10,339 nt of DNA from an uncultured Collinsella sp. (GTDB lineage: Bacteria > Actinomycetota > Coriobacteriia > Coriobacteriales > Coriobacteriaceae), in NCBI GenBank assembly GCA_937969105.1, contig CALBUZ010000199.1:1-10339 (forward strand), in the 5' to 3' direction. The position numbers and the translations under genes were made by a program. Every line of letters begins with the position of its first letter. The stretch's first letter is position 1. The notes under the pieces were generated by a model that was not told the DNA's origin, did not search any database, and saw only the letters and a program-made list of their open reading frames with translations. Positions 1 to 8,000 of the stretch are shown here, in pieces.

Positions 1-860
1 TCGATGACATACGTTGTCGGGAACGAGAACAAATTTGACGTAAACTTACCGGCCTCGCTATCCGACTTGAACCAGATGTTCTTATATGTCACGCCCTTCT
101 TACTCAGCACGTCCTTGGCATCTGCAATCTCGCCCTTGTTGCCATCGAGCGTAAAGGAATTGACACCTACGACCTGGCCGCCCTTCTCGGCGAGCTCCTT
201 ATTCAAATTCTCAAGATCGCCCAACTCGCCCACGCACGGCTTGCAAGTGGTGAACCAGAAGTTCATGACGGTGACCTTGTTCTTAGAGAACAGCTCGTCG
301 CTGCTCACGTCGCTTCCATCCAGGTCCTTGCCCGTAAAGCTGGGGAACTTCGTCGCCTCGCTCGAAGCATTAGCACCAGCCGTCATGCCAGCGGTCGAAG
401 CGTCGACGCTCTCGCCTTCGCTCGGCGTGCTTCCACAGCCGGGGAACTCCTTCTCCAAGCTCTCGAGCTTGTCCTCGATCTCCTTGATCTGCTGCGCACC
501 GGCCTTGAGCGTCTTGAGCTCATCCGCCGTGAACTCATCCTTGGCGCCGTCGATGGTCTTGAGCAGGAAATCGCCGTAATTGCTGCCGTCCTCAATCATT
601 GCGGAGTCTTTATTTGCCGCATTGAATACCTTTTCCCACAGCGCGTTATCACTCGAAAAGATATCGTTCTCCTTCTGCATGAGTTTTGCATACAACTCGG
701 CGGCCTCGTCGGCATTGGTCGGCTTCTGCGCAGTGAGTTCTGCGATCTTAGAATCGGAGCCCGCAGATTCGCTCGCATTGCCACCGGGCGCCGAACATGC
801 CACAAGGCACAAGGCCAATACCGGCACCATAAACAGGGCCGCAATCTTAGAAAGCTTCAT
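1..860 (-). CDS. TlpA/redoxin-family thioredoxin-like lipoprotein (partial, C-terminus outside window)
   Basis: Reading the minus strand from ATG at 860 gives at least 286 residues, open to the window edge. The start has GGAGG at 868-872, seven bases upstream; an in-frame ATG at 866 sits too close to that site. A short signal ends in the lipobox LVAC (Cys22), so this should be a lipoprotein on the outer face of the membrane. A charged, probably helical region (about 40-150) precedes a thioredoxin fold with the redox motif FWFTTCKPC, Cys206 and Cys209. TlpA/ResA-like proteins reduce or exchange disulfides outside the cytoplasm. The N-terminal helical part is unusually long for TlpA (the fold starts only near residue 180), so it may bind a partner or act as a spacer. 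It is last of three co-directional genes, 29 bases after the 4Fe-4S membrane protein, which is its likely electron source. The physiological substrate, perhaps methionine sulfoxide reductase or cytochrome maturation, cannot be told from here. Confidence 0.9.
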   Translation of the reverse strand, partial: MKLSKIAALFMVPVLALCLVACSAPGGNASESAGSDSKIAELTAQKPTNADEAAELYAKLMQKENDIFSSDNALWEKVFNAANKDSAMIEDGSNYGDFLLKTIDGAKDEFTADELKTLKAGAQQIKEIEDKLESLEKEFPGCGSTPSEGESVDASTAGMTAGANASSEATKFPSFTGKDLDGSDVSSDELFSKNKVTVMNFWFTTCKPCVGELGDLENLNKELAEKGGQVVGVNSFTLDGNKGEIADAKDVLSKKGVTYKNIWFKSDSEAGKFTSNLFSFPTTYVI

Positions 861-887
861 GGTCATTCCTCCGTTTTGTCGAAGCTT
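852..887 (-). promoter_or_regulatory. Inverted repeat enclosing the lipoprotein ribosome-binding site
   Basis: AAGCTTC at 852-858 and GAAGCTT at 881-887 are perfect 7-base complements. In the minus-strand mRNA they would form a stem whose 22-base loop holds the GGAGG site, with the start codon at the stem edge. This could tune translation of the lipoprotein relative to the upstream gene. The stem is short and AT-containing, so it may have no function. Confidence 0.3.
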
Positions 888-889
888 GT

Positions 890-1792
890 TTACTTTTTAT
901 CGGCGGTCAAGGGAAGCTTTTCCGCCGACACATCCAGGCCATAGCGATAGCTGATGGCATCGACGGGACAGGCCCCGATGCACTTTCCGCACCGGATGCA
1001 TTCGGCATGATTGGGCGCGCGGACCACATCAACGTCCATCTGGCAAACCTTTGAGCACTTGCCGCACGAGACGCATTTGCATGCATCGACCCGGATCCCC
1101 AGTAGGGATACCTTATTCATGAGCGCATAGAATGCGCCGAGTGGACAAATCCATTTGCAGAAGGGGCGGTAGAACAAAACGCTCAGCACTACCACGGCAA
1201 TGAGAACGGCAAGTTTCCAAGTAAAGAGATGTCCCAACGCAGATCGAATGCCGGCATTGGCAATGGCCAGCGGAATGGCGCCCTCGAGTACGCCCTGAGG
1301 ACAGATGTACTTACAAAAGAACGGGTCGCCCATGCCCACGTCGTTAACCACCAAGACGGGCAGCAGCACCACGGCAAACAGCAGCACGACGTACTTGATG
1401 TACGTGAGCGGCTTGAGTTTTTTTGTGGAGAACTTTTTGCCGGGAATCTTATGAAGCAGCTCCTGAAGCCAGCCAAACGGACACAGAAAGCCACATACAA
1501 AGCGTCCCAGCAGCACGCCGAGCAAAATGAGCGTACCGGTAACATAGTAAGAAAAGTTGAACTTGGATGAACCTACCACCGACTGGAACGACCCGATGGG
1601 GCACGCACCCGATGCCGCGGGGCACGAATAGCAATTAAGTCCAGGTACGCAGACTGTTTTTCCCGCGCCCTGATAGATGCCGCCTTTGGCAAAGTTTGGC
1701 AGGTGAATGTTGGTGACCAGCGTCGCCGCCGCCTGAATGAATCCGCGAAATCGGGCCAAAACATGCGACGCAGTGTTTTCTCTTTTATCCAA
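890..1792 (-). CDS. NapH-like 4Fe-4S membrane protein (polyferredoxin-type electron carrier)
   Basis: The call is 300 residues from TTG at 1792, which overlaps the stop of the upstream peptide gene and has GGAG at 1803-1806, ten bases before it. The frame stays open upstream to an ATG at 1879, but those residues are the out-of-frame shadow of the peptide gene. An N-terminal cysteine cluster (Cys48, 54, 57, 64) is followed by membrane helices near 82-100, 132-149 and 192-208. NapH-type motifs GRFVCGFLCPFGW (97-108), CKYICPQG (160-167) and CKWICPLG (212-219) follow. The C-terminus carries two classic 4Fe-4S sets, Cys240/243/246/250 and Cys265/268/271/275. NapH/CcoG-type proteins move electrons at the membrane. 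Between a CxxC peptide and a thioredoxin-like lipoprotein, it most likely supplies electrons outward. It replaces or supplements CcdA/DsbD, which is not visible here. Confidence 0.9.
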   Translation of the reverse strand: MDKRENTASHVLARFRGFIQAAATLVTNIHLPNFAKGGIYQGAGKTVCVPGLNCYSCPAASGACPIGSFQSVVGSSKFNFSYYVTGTLILLGVLLGRFVCGFLCPFGWLQELLHKIPGKKFSTKKLKPLTYIKYVVLLFAVVLLPVLVVNDVGMGDPFFCKYICPQGVLEGAIPLAIANAGIRSALGHLFTWKLAVLIAVVVLSVLFYRPFCKWICPLGAFYALMNKVSLLGIRVDACKCVSCGKCSKVCQMDVDVVRAPNHAECIRCGKCIGACPVDAISYRYGLDVSAEKLPLTADKK

Positions 1793-1931
1793 TTCCGATA
1801 CACTCCAAGCACAGCCTAATCGCTTTGGCCAGCACGGCATCCGCCTCGCCACGCATAACGCCAAAGCACACCATGGCAATTCCGACGATCAACAAAGCGA
1901 CCGGTGCCACGGGCTTTACCACTTTGAACAA
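1785..1931 (-). CDS. CD1871A-family CxxC-motif membrane micropeptide
   Basis: This 48-residue gene starts at TTG 1931 with AAAGGAG at 1940-1946, eight bases upstream. An in-frame GTG at 1938-1940 overlaps that site and is unlikely to be the start. The peptide has one hydrophobic segment (about residues 8-25), then RGE, and ends in CLECIGIG with Cys41 and Cys44. This layout matches what I know of the CD1871A family of small CxxC proteins in Clostridia and Coriobacteria, which has no settled function. Its TAA overlaps the TTG of the 4Fe-4S protein, so the two are probably translationally coupled. The CxxC lies just past the membrane segment, so it could bind metal or relay thiol electrons to the neighbouring proteins; that role is inferred. 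It is the first gene of the minus-strand operon. Confidence 0.8.
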   Translation of the reverse strand: MFKVVKPVAPVALLIVGIAMVCFGVMRGEADAVLAKAIRLCLECIGIG

Positions 1932-1954
1932 CCTGACCACTCCTTTCGTTACGC

Positions 1955-1977
1955 GACCATTGGACCATATCGACCAT
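1955..1977. repeat. Three GACCAT direct repeats in the divergent promoter region
   Basis: GACCAT occurs at 1955-1960, 1963-1968 and 1972-1977, with starts 8 and 9 bases apart, inside the 90-bp spacer between the redox operon and the response regulator gene. They overlap the proposed minus-strand -10. Tandem direct repeats are typical targets of OmpR-type regulators, although their usual period is nearer 10-11 bases. A role as the site of the adjacent regulator is inference. Confidence 0.4.
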
Positions 1978-1991
1978 AAAATCCGTGTTAA
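1964..1991 (-). promoter_or_regulatory. Candidate promoter of the minus-strand redox operon
   Basis: On the minus strand TTAACA (1986-1991) and TATGGT (1964-1969) are separated by 16 bases, close to the sigma-70 consensus. Transcription would begin near 1957, giving a leader of about 25 bases before the TTG at 1931. No equally good plus-strand promoter for the response regulator is seen in this spacer. Confidence 0.45.
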
Positions 1992-2021
1992 GCGCGATTT
2001 GGAATGTGCAAGGAGACTGTT

Positions 2022-2696
2022 ATGCGTATTTTGATCGTCGAGGACGAGCAGGCGCTGTGTGACGCAATCGCGCGCAGCTTGCGAAACTTGGCGTACAGCG
2101 TCGACTGCTGTCACGACGGACAGAAGGCGCTCGACCTACTGGACATTGAGGCCTTCGACCTCGTGATACTCGACCTCAACCTTCCCCATGTCGACGGCAT
2201 GACCGTACTCAGGGAACTTAGGAAAACTGACTGCGAGACCAAGGTACTCGTGCTCTCGGCACGCGGCGAGGTCGCCGACAAGGTGGCGGGACTCGATGCC
2301 GGCGCCAACGATTACCTCACCAAGCCGTTTCATCTGGACGAACTTGCGGCAAGGATCCGCAGCCTTACCCTCAGGCGCTTCGCACAAAGCGACATAGTAT
2401 TAACCTGCGGAAAGCTCCGCTTTGACACCAAGGCGCGCATCGCTTCCGTGGACAGTGAGGCTTTATCTCTTACGCGCAAGGAAACGGGAATCTTGGAATA
2501 CCTGATGCTTAATCAGGGGCGTCCGGTAAGTCAAGAGGAGCTTATCGAGCACGTTTGGGATAGCAGCGTGAACAGCTTTAGCAACGCAACCCGCGTTCAT
2601 ATCTCGTCACTCCGAAAAAAGTTGCGCGGCGCTTTGGGATACGACCCGATTCGTAATCGGATTGGAGAGGGCTACGTTATGGAGGATGGAGAATGA
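2022..2696 (+). CDS. OmpR/PhoB-family two-component response regulator
   Basis: The start at ATG 2022 is set by AAGGAG at 2010-2015, six bases upstream, and by the protein beginning MRILIVEDE; an in-frame start at 2004 adds only six residues without homology. The 224-residue product has a receiver domain (1-115) with acidic pair Glu7/Asp8, phosphoacceptor Asp51 in VILDLNLP, Ser79, and Lys101 in LTKPF. A C-terminal winged-helix DNA-binding domain (about 125-224) follows, with SLTRKETGILEYL and an RVHISSLRKKL recognition region. It should bind DNA when phosphorylated by the kinase encoded next, with which it overlaps by ATGA. It is divergent from the redox operon, a common arrangement for a regulator and its target, but the signal and regulon are not visible. 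All key residues are present. Confidence 0.95.
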   Translation: MRILIVEDEQALCDAIARSLRNLAYSVDCCHDGQKALDLLDIEAFDLVILDLNLPHVDGMTVLRELRKTDCETKVLVLSARGEVADKVAGLDAGANDYLTKPFHLDELAARIRSLTLRRFAQSDIVLTCGKLRFDTKARIASVDSEALSLTRKETGILEYLMLNQGRPVSQEELIEHVWDSSVNSFSNATRVHISSLRKKLRGALGYDPIRNRIGEGYVMEDGE

Positions 2697-3844
2697 AAAG
2701 GCTTTCGCTGCAATGGCGCATAACGATTATGACGGCACTGCTGACGTGTGCGGCGTGCGTGCTGACGAACTGCCTGGTCGGCTATACGGGCATGCGCTAC
2801 ATGGATGCCATCGGCAGCGACATCTCGGCCTTTAACGCAACCGGCGAAGATTCGCCCCAGGCGTTCGACCCAACGAAAGCGGCCCTCTATGACAAGGTCA
2901 CGATCGTCGTAAACGACGCACAGGAGTCTTTTGGCGCGACAGCCTGGTACATCACGGCTGGAGTCACACTCCTTGGCGGCGCGCTGGCATACTTTGCGAG
3001 CGGCCGCGCGCTCAAACCGCTACGGGCTTTTGCAACCCAGGTTGAGCGTGTGCAGCCTGACAACCTAAGCGAAATTAGACTCAGTGAAGATGTGCCCACC
3101 GAGCTACAACGATGCAGCGCCTCTTTCAACGACATGATCGCCCGTCTTGGCGAAGGGTTCTCTGCGCAGCGTCAGTTTACCGGCAATGCCGCACACGAGC
3201 TGCGCACCCCGCTCGCCCTTATGCAAGCACAGATTGAACTATTCATCTCCGAGCACTCCGGTTTGCAACCCGAAACAGCCGAGCTGCTCGACCTGCTACA
3301 AGAACAAACCGAGCGCATGTCTCGAATGACCAAGGTATTGCTCGAGATGAGTGAGCTCCGCAGCGTTCCTTGCGAGGACGATGTTGAACTTGGCCCCTTG
3401 TCCGAAGAGGTCCTCACCGACCTTGCGCCACTTGCCGATAATAAGGGCATAGCCCTCAATTGTGCTGGAGACGCTTTGGCAATCGGGAGCGACACGCTCC
3501 TCTATCGGCTGGTGTTTAATCTGGTCGAAAACGCCATCCGTTACAGCCGCTCCGGCTCGACTGTCAACGTCTCCATCAGCGACAGCGACAGCCACGTGTT
3601 CCTGCGAGTCGAGGACCGGGGCCCGGGAATACCCAAGCAGTACCGTGAGAGCATCTTCCAACCGTTCTTTCGCCTGGATAAATCCCGCAGCAGGGCATAC
3701 GGCGGCGCAGGGCTCGGGCTAGCGCTTGTTTGGGAGATTGCAGCCCTACACGGCGGCACGGTAGAGGTCGAAGCAAGTTCCGAGAACGGGACTACCATGC
3801 TCGTAAGCCTTCCAAAACGATCCGCAGCGTTAACCGAACAGTAA
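2693..3844 (+). CDS. Membrane sensor histidine kinase
   Basis: This 383-residue kinase overlaps the regulator by four bases, with GGAGG at 2681-2685. It has a first membrane helix (about 8-31), an outside loop of roughly 50 residues, a second helix (about 82-103), a HAMP-type linker to about 156, and a HisKA domain with His168 in NAAHELRTPLA. The HATPase domain follows, with the N-box at Asn280 in LVENAIRYS, the G1 motif DRGPGIP (Asp308) and the G2 motif GGAGLGLAL (337 onward). It should autophosphorylate His168 and pass phosphate to Asp51 of the preceding regulator. The small outside loop has no recognisable ligand domain. The first membrane helix contains three cysteines (LLTCAACVLTNC), unusual and possibly relevant if the kinase senses redox state, though this is speculation. 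Confidence 0.95.
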   Translation: MKRLSLQWRITIMTALLTCAACVLTNCLVGYTGMRYMDAIGSDISAFNATGEDSPQAFDPTKAALYDKVTIVVNDAQESFGATAWYITAGVTLLGGALAYFASGRALKPLRAFATQVERVQPDNLSEIRLSEDVPTELQRCSASFNDMIARLGEGFSAQRQFTGNAAHELRTPLALMQAQIELFISEHSGLQPETAELLDLLQEQTERMSRMTKVLLEMSELRSVPCEDDVELGPLSEEVLTDLAPLADNKGIALNCAGDALAIGSDTLLYRLVFNLVENAIRYSRSGSTVNVSISDSDSHVFLRVEDRGPGIPKQYRESIFQPFFRLDKSRSRAYGGAGLGLALVWEIAALHGGTVEVEASSENGTTMLVSLPKRSAALTEQ

Positions 3845-3911
3845 AACGAAAGGGGTCCCGAGCAACAGGAGTACAATTGCTGCATTGTTGCCACCTGATG
3901 GGAGATGGAAG

Positions 3912-4916
3912 ATGGACTGCGATGGCTACCCGCGCATTCCCATGCCGTTGATGTGCACCGCCTTTGTGCCGGGCCAGATTGACGCTGCGGTTGCAGGCAT
4001 TTCCGACCCCGATTCACGCGCCATTGCCACGGCAGAAGCGCTGTACTTTCGCGGACAGGCCACCCTCGCCGCCGAGGCAGCACGCCCCTATCTTGACGCC
4101 ACCGACCCCGCACTGCGCTATTCCGCATGCCTTATCTGCGGATATGCCAGTCTGTCGCTCAATCGTATCGCCGACGCCCGCCGTTGCCTTGCGGGCATCC
4201 TCGATACGCCAACTGACGAGGAATCGCCCGCCGTCCACGCCACGCATATCCTGTTCGCCTCCGCTGCGAGCGTCCTGCTGCACCTGCCTTCCCCGCATTC
4301 CGCCGAAGAGTTTTATCCGCTTGCGGCGCATCTGCCCGAAGGCCTGCGCCTGTTCGCCAGCTACGTGATGGCGCATGCCCTATACCTGCGCGGCGAATAT
4401 GGCCGCAGTCTGGGCATGGCGGAAAACGCCCTGATCATGAAACAGGGAAGCTATCCCATCTCGGAGCTGTTCCTGCACCTGTCGGCTTCCATGGCATGCA
4501 TGAGCCTCAAGGATATCGACGCCGCAAAAACGCACTTCGGAGCCGCTTGGGACACTGCGCGTCCCGACGGCCTTATCGAACTCATCGGCGAACACCACGG
4601 CCTTTTGCAGGGACTCATCGAGGCATGCCTAAAATCGCAATACCCTGACGATTTCGCACGCATCATCGAGATCACGTACCGCTTCAGCTACGGCTGGCGG
4701 CGCATCCACAACCCCGATTCGGGCGAGGACGTGGCCGACGATTTAACGACCACGGAGTTCACCATGGCCATGCTTGCCTGCCGCGGATGGACCAACGCCG
4801 AAATCGCACGCCACATGGGAGTATCGCCGGGCACCGTTAAAAACCGCCTATCAGGAGTGTATGCCAAGCTTGGTATCGGAACTCGCGCCGAGCTGATTGC
4901 CCACATGTTGCGCTAG
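3912..4916 (+). CDS. LuxR-type helix-turn-helix transcriptional regulator with helical N-terminal region
   Basis: I place the start at ATG 3912, with GGGAG at 3900-3904 seven bases upstream; an in-frame ATG at 3885 has no such site. The product is 334 residues. The C-terminal 57 residues (278-334) form a GerE/LuxR DNA-binding domain: LTTTEFTMAMLACRGWTNAE, then IARHMGVSPGTVKNRLSGVY and AKLGI. The N-terminal 270 residues are alanine- and leucine-rich with repeated helical patterns (RGQATLAAEAARPYL, LRGEYGRSLGMAENAL) suggestive of TPR-like repeats that bind a protein or ligand. No receiver domain or Walker motif is seen, so it is neither a NarL-type response regulator nor a MalT/LAL ATPase. It lies 67 bases after the kinase with no clear terminator and 157 bases before the giant surface-protein gene, its most obvious target. 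Function and effector are unknown. Confidence 0.85.
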   Translation: MDCDGYPRIPMPLMCTAFVPGQIDAAVAGISDPDSRAIATAEALYFRGQATLAAEAARPYLDATDPALRYSACLICGYASLSLNRIADARRCLAGILDTPTDEESPAVHATHILFASAASVLLHLPSPHSAEEFYPLAAHLPEGLRLFASYVMAHALYLRGEYGRSLGMAENALIMKQGSYPISELFLHLSASMACMSLKDIDAAKTHFGAAWDTARPDGLIELIGEHHGLLQGLIEACLKSQYPDDFARIIEITYRFSYGWRRIHNPDSGEDVADDLTTTEFTMAMLACRGWTNAEIARHMGVSPGTVKNRLSGVYAKLGIGTRAELIAHMLR

Positions 4917-4937
4917 CGGCCAAACTGCCCGGCGCAT

Positions 4938-4967
4938 CGAAAGCGCTCCGGGGGCCTGACGCTTTCG
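4938..4967 (+). terminator. Hairpin between the LuxR-type regulator and the surface protein gene
   Basis: CGAAAGCG (4938-4945) pairs perfectly with CGCTTTCG (4960-4967) across a 14-base loop, 22 bases after the regulator stop. No T-run follows, so it is at best a weak intrinsic terminator or an mRNA stability or attenuation element ahead of the giant gene. The remainder of the gap, 4968-5073, shows no promoter I would defend. Confidence 0.4.
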
Positions 4968-5073
4968 CGCACTCAAATTGGACATTTTGGCCATCGAACG
5001 GCACTACCGCCACGGGGCACCTTCTCGCAAAATAGGATTATTTCCTCCGATGTTTGCGGGATGGGAGCCAAAG

Positions 5074-8000
5074 ATGCTTGATCGCCGTTCGTTACTTGTT
5101 GCCGGAGCATCCTCGCTGGCGAGCATTATGTTGCCGCGCGTGCCGGGAAGCGCAAACGCCTTCATATTGCCGTTCGCGCCCACCGAAGCCTATGCCAACG
5201 AAGAAGACCCCTTCAGGGTGCTCGTTCTCTCGCGCACCATGTTTGGTGTGGTCGTGGTCGACGTCGCCAACAAGAATACGCCCATCACGGGTGCCCAGGT
5301 CACGCTCGTGTCGCGTTATGCCGCGGGCAAGCAGCTCACCGCCACGACCGATGACGAAGGCACGGCCATCTTTGAGGTCGCGCCGCTTTCGGAAGGCTAC
5401 GTGGACGAGGCAACGCTTCTCGACGCATACGACTTTAACGGCGGCATCTCCATTAGCACGGCAGGCTACCGCGATGTCGAGATTCCCCTTGTGCGTATCC
5501 AGGGCGGCACCGCCATAACCGCGCCCACGCGTCCGCTTTCCGATGGCGAGCCGTACTTTCGACAGCTCACGTTCGACGAATGGGACATCCAGTACGCCGA
5601 TGCCACGTTTATGGCAATGCCGAAGGACGACACGGCAAACGAGCAACCCGACACGCACGCCTTTACCGTGCAGGCACATCTGCCACAGGGTGGACAGGCA
5701 ACGCTGTGCATCAACAAAGTGACGCCCGCCGCGGGCAGCTCATCCGAAACCGTCACACAGATCGGCCAGATCAGGGCCAGTGCATCGGGTGCGAATAATC
5801 TGGCAACGTTCACACTCGAAGACAAGTTCCTCGATGCGGCATCGGGCCTTCTGGAAGAAGGATGCAAGCTGCGCTTTGTCCTCGACTATCAGGGCAAAAC
5901 CTACACGCTCTCCTCCCCCATGGCCGTTGTCACCGCGCCGGCCGCAAAGGCGGAATCGGGCTCGACCACCATCATTCCCACCACCATGGACCAAGAGATC
6001 ACTCCGTTTGATTTCCCCGCGGCGTTTCCCGGTATCGGCGGCAATAAGTTCACGTGCTGGATGCCCACATTTCCGATCCTCTTCGATTTCTCGTTTGCTG
6101 GATACGTGCTGTTTGGCGGAGGATACAAACCAGCCAGCTATATGAACGATTCGGGCAACCCTGATCCGGAATACTGGAAGAAATCGCCGCGCGAGTCGGG
6201 CGCCAAGCAGGCAAACCGCTACCTCGACGAGATGGAGGGGAAGTGGAATCAGTACAAAAGTATGAGTGCCGGCTCGGGCACCGATCCAAGAAACACTAAG
6301 CTCCTTCGTCACCATTGCACGCTGCTGTTCACGATGGATATCGCCACACAGCTGTACGGCTCGCTCGCCTACGATTGGGTGGGCAAAACCTGGGGCAACA
6401 ACAACGACCCCGCATACGGCAATATTAAGGCACTCTTCCAAGTAAGAACCGACCTCAATTGGACCGAGCAGTTTACCCTAGGACCGGTGCCGTTTTTCCT
6501 AAACGTCAACCCCTGGGTGCTGGCGAAGCTGGCGCTCGCCGTGGGTGCCCACACGCACGGCAGCGGCGCGGCGTTTTTTAAAAACATTTCGCTCGACTAT
6601 TCAAACACCTCGGGCTCGTTCACCATCCAGATCGGGCTTGCCGTCACCTTTGGCGCCGGCGTTGCACGCGTCGCTTCGTCTGCCGTGCGTGGCGCCGCAT
6701 CCCTCACGCTGTTCATTGGGTACGAGAAGGCAGATGGACACCAGCTTCCGCGACTGCGCGTAGGTGCAGACGTCGATGTCGATGTGATACTCCAGTTCGT
6801 AATGTTCAAGTGGACCACCAAGGCTTGGTCGGGGTCGTGGCCCACACTCCTCGATTCGTGGAATATGTCGGTGAACAATGGCAACCAGTATGTGCTCCAG
6901 CGCTCTGAGCTCGCATTGGGTGGAGATACGCCTTACACGTTGGATGCCCGCTTCGGCACGCCCAGCAACATCGAGGCGGGCGACGTGCCGCAATTTATCG
7001 CATCGGCCACCATCGTCACCAACGCCGAGCTGCTCGCACGCGCCGAGGTTAAGGCCGCTGTCGTAAACGTCGCGCCTGTCGTGCGCGATTGGGATCAAGC
7101 GGTCACGCGCATTGAGCTCGAGGCGGATGCAGAAAGCGACGACACGGGACAGATCGAGCATTTCGTCCATGCACTGATAGGGAACGACGAAAACGCCGCG
7201 CCGATGTACGAGTACACCTATATCGGGCAGGCGACGAACGCTGTTGCGGACCCCAACGCCAATTCTGCTGGTGTATCGGAGGACGAGCGTGGCGGCATCA
7301 AGCCCTCGAGCGACAACGTGCTGTTTTCCGGCGTGCTCAGCGAAGCTCACATGAAGCTGGCAATGATCGCCGGCGTAGAATGCCTGTTCCGTATCGCCTC
7401 GGTGCGCTACGGCGACAATGGCCGCTCGCGCCTGGTGGTGCACACAAAGGCAAACGGCACGTGGTCTGCCCCCATGCCCGTGGACTTCCCCCTTGGCTTT
7501 GGCGAGGGCGACGTGGAGCGCGACGGCATATTCGATTACGACTTCGACGTAGTGGAATATACGGACGTAAGAGAAAACCAGGACGCTTACGTGCTGCTGG
7601 TCTCGGGCGAGCGCCCCGACGGCGACAACACCCTTTTCGATACGGCAAGCACAGCCGGCATACTGTCCGTTGTGCGCCTGCGCATAAGCAACGACGGAGT
7701 TCGCGTGATGTCGCACACGTCGTGGCGCAGCATCTCGCGCGGCCGCCTTCAGGAGGATGGCCACCATTGTCTGCAGTGTCCACGCATCACGGTGGGCAAG
7801 ACGCTGGTCGACGGGCGCCTGTCGGGCGCTTACCTCCACCGCCGCGGAACCACCGCAGAAAAGGCGCTGGGCAATGAGGCAGAGGTTGCGCTGGAGTGCT
7901 TCACCCTGTGGTCGGATGATTTGGGCGACAGCCTCACGTTCCGTCAGGTCCTCCGCTTTCCGCAAGCGCCATCGAGCATCGAGCTGGGCGTACCCGAGAA

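Noticed and set aside
1793..1879. N-terminal extension of the 4Fe-4S protein to ATG 1879
   Set aside because: This stretch codes the CxxC peptide in another frame; the extension lacks family resemblance, and TTG 1792 has a ribosome site.
3862..3891. GCAACA/TGTTGC inverted repeat before the LuxR-type regulator
   Set aside because: Only six bases per arm with 18 between, likely in a spacer of this size by chance; no paired promoter was found.
3541..4128. A 195-codon minus-strand frame across the kinase end and regulator start
   Set aside because: It overlaps two clear genes and has no motif or domain; composition is that of an antisense shadow.
4978..5073. N-terminal extension of the surface protein to TTG 4978
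   Set aside because: No ribosome site, and it would place 32 polar residues before the signal peptide; ATG 5074 has GGGAG six bases upstream.
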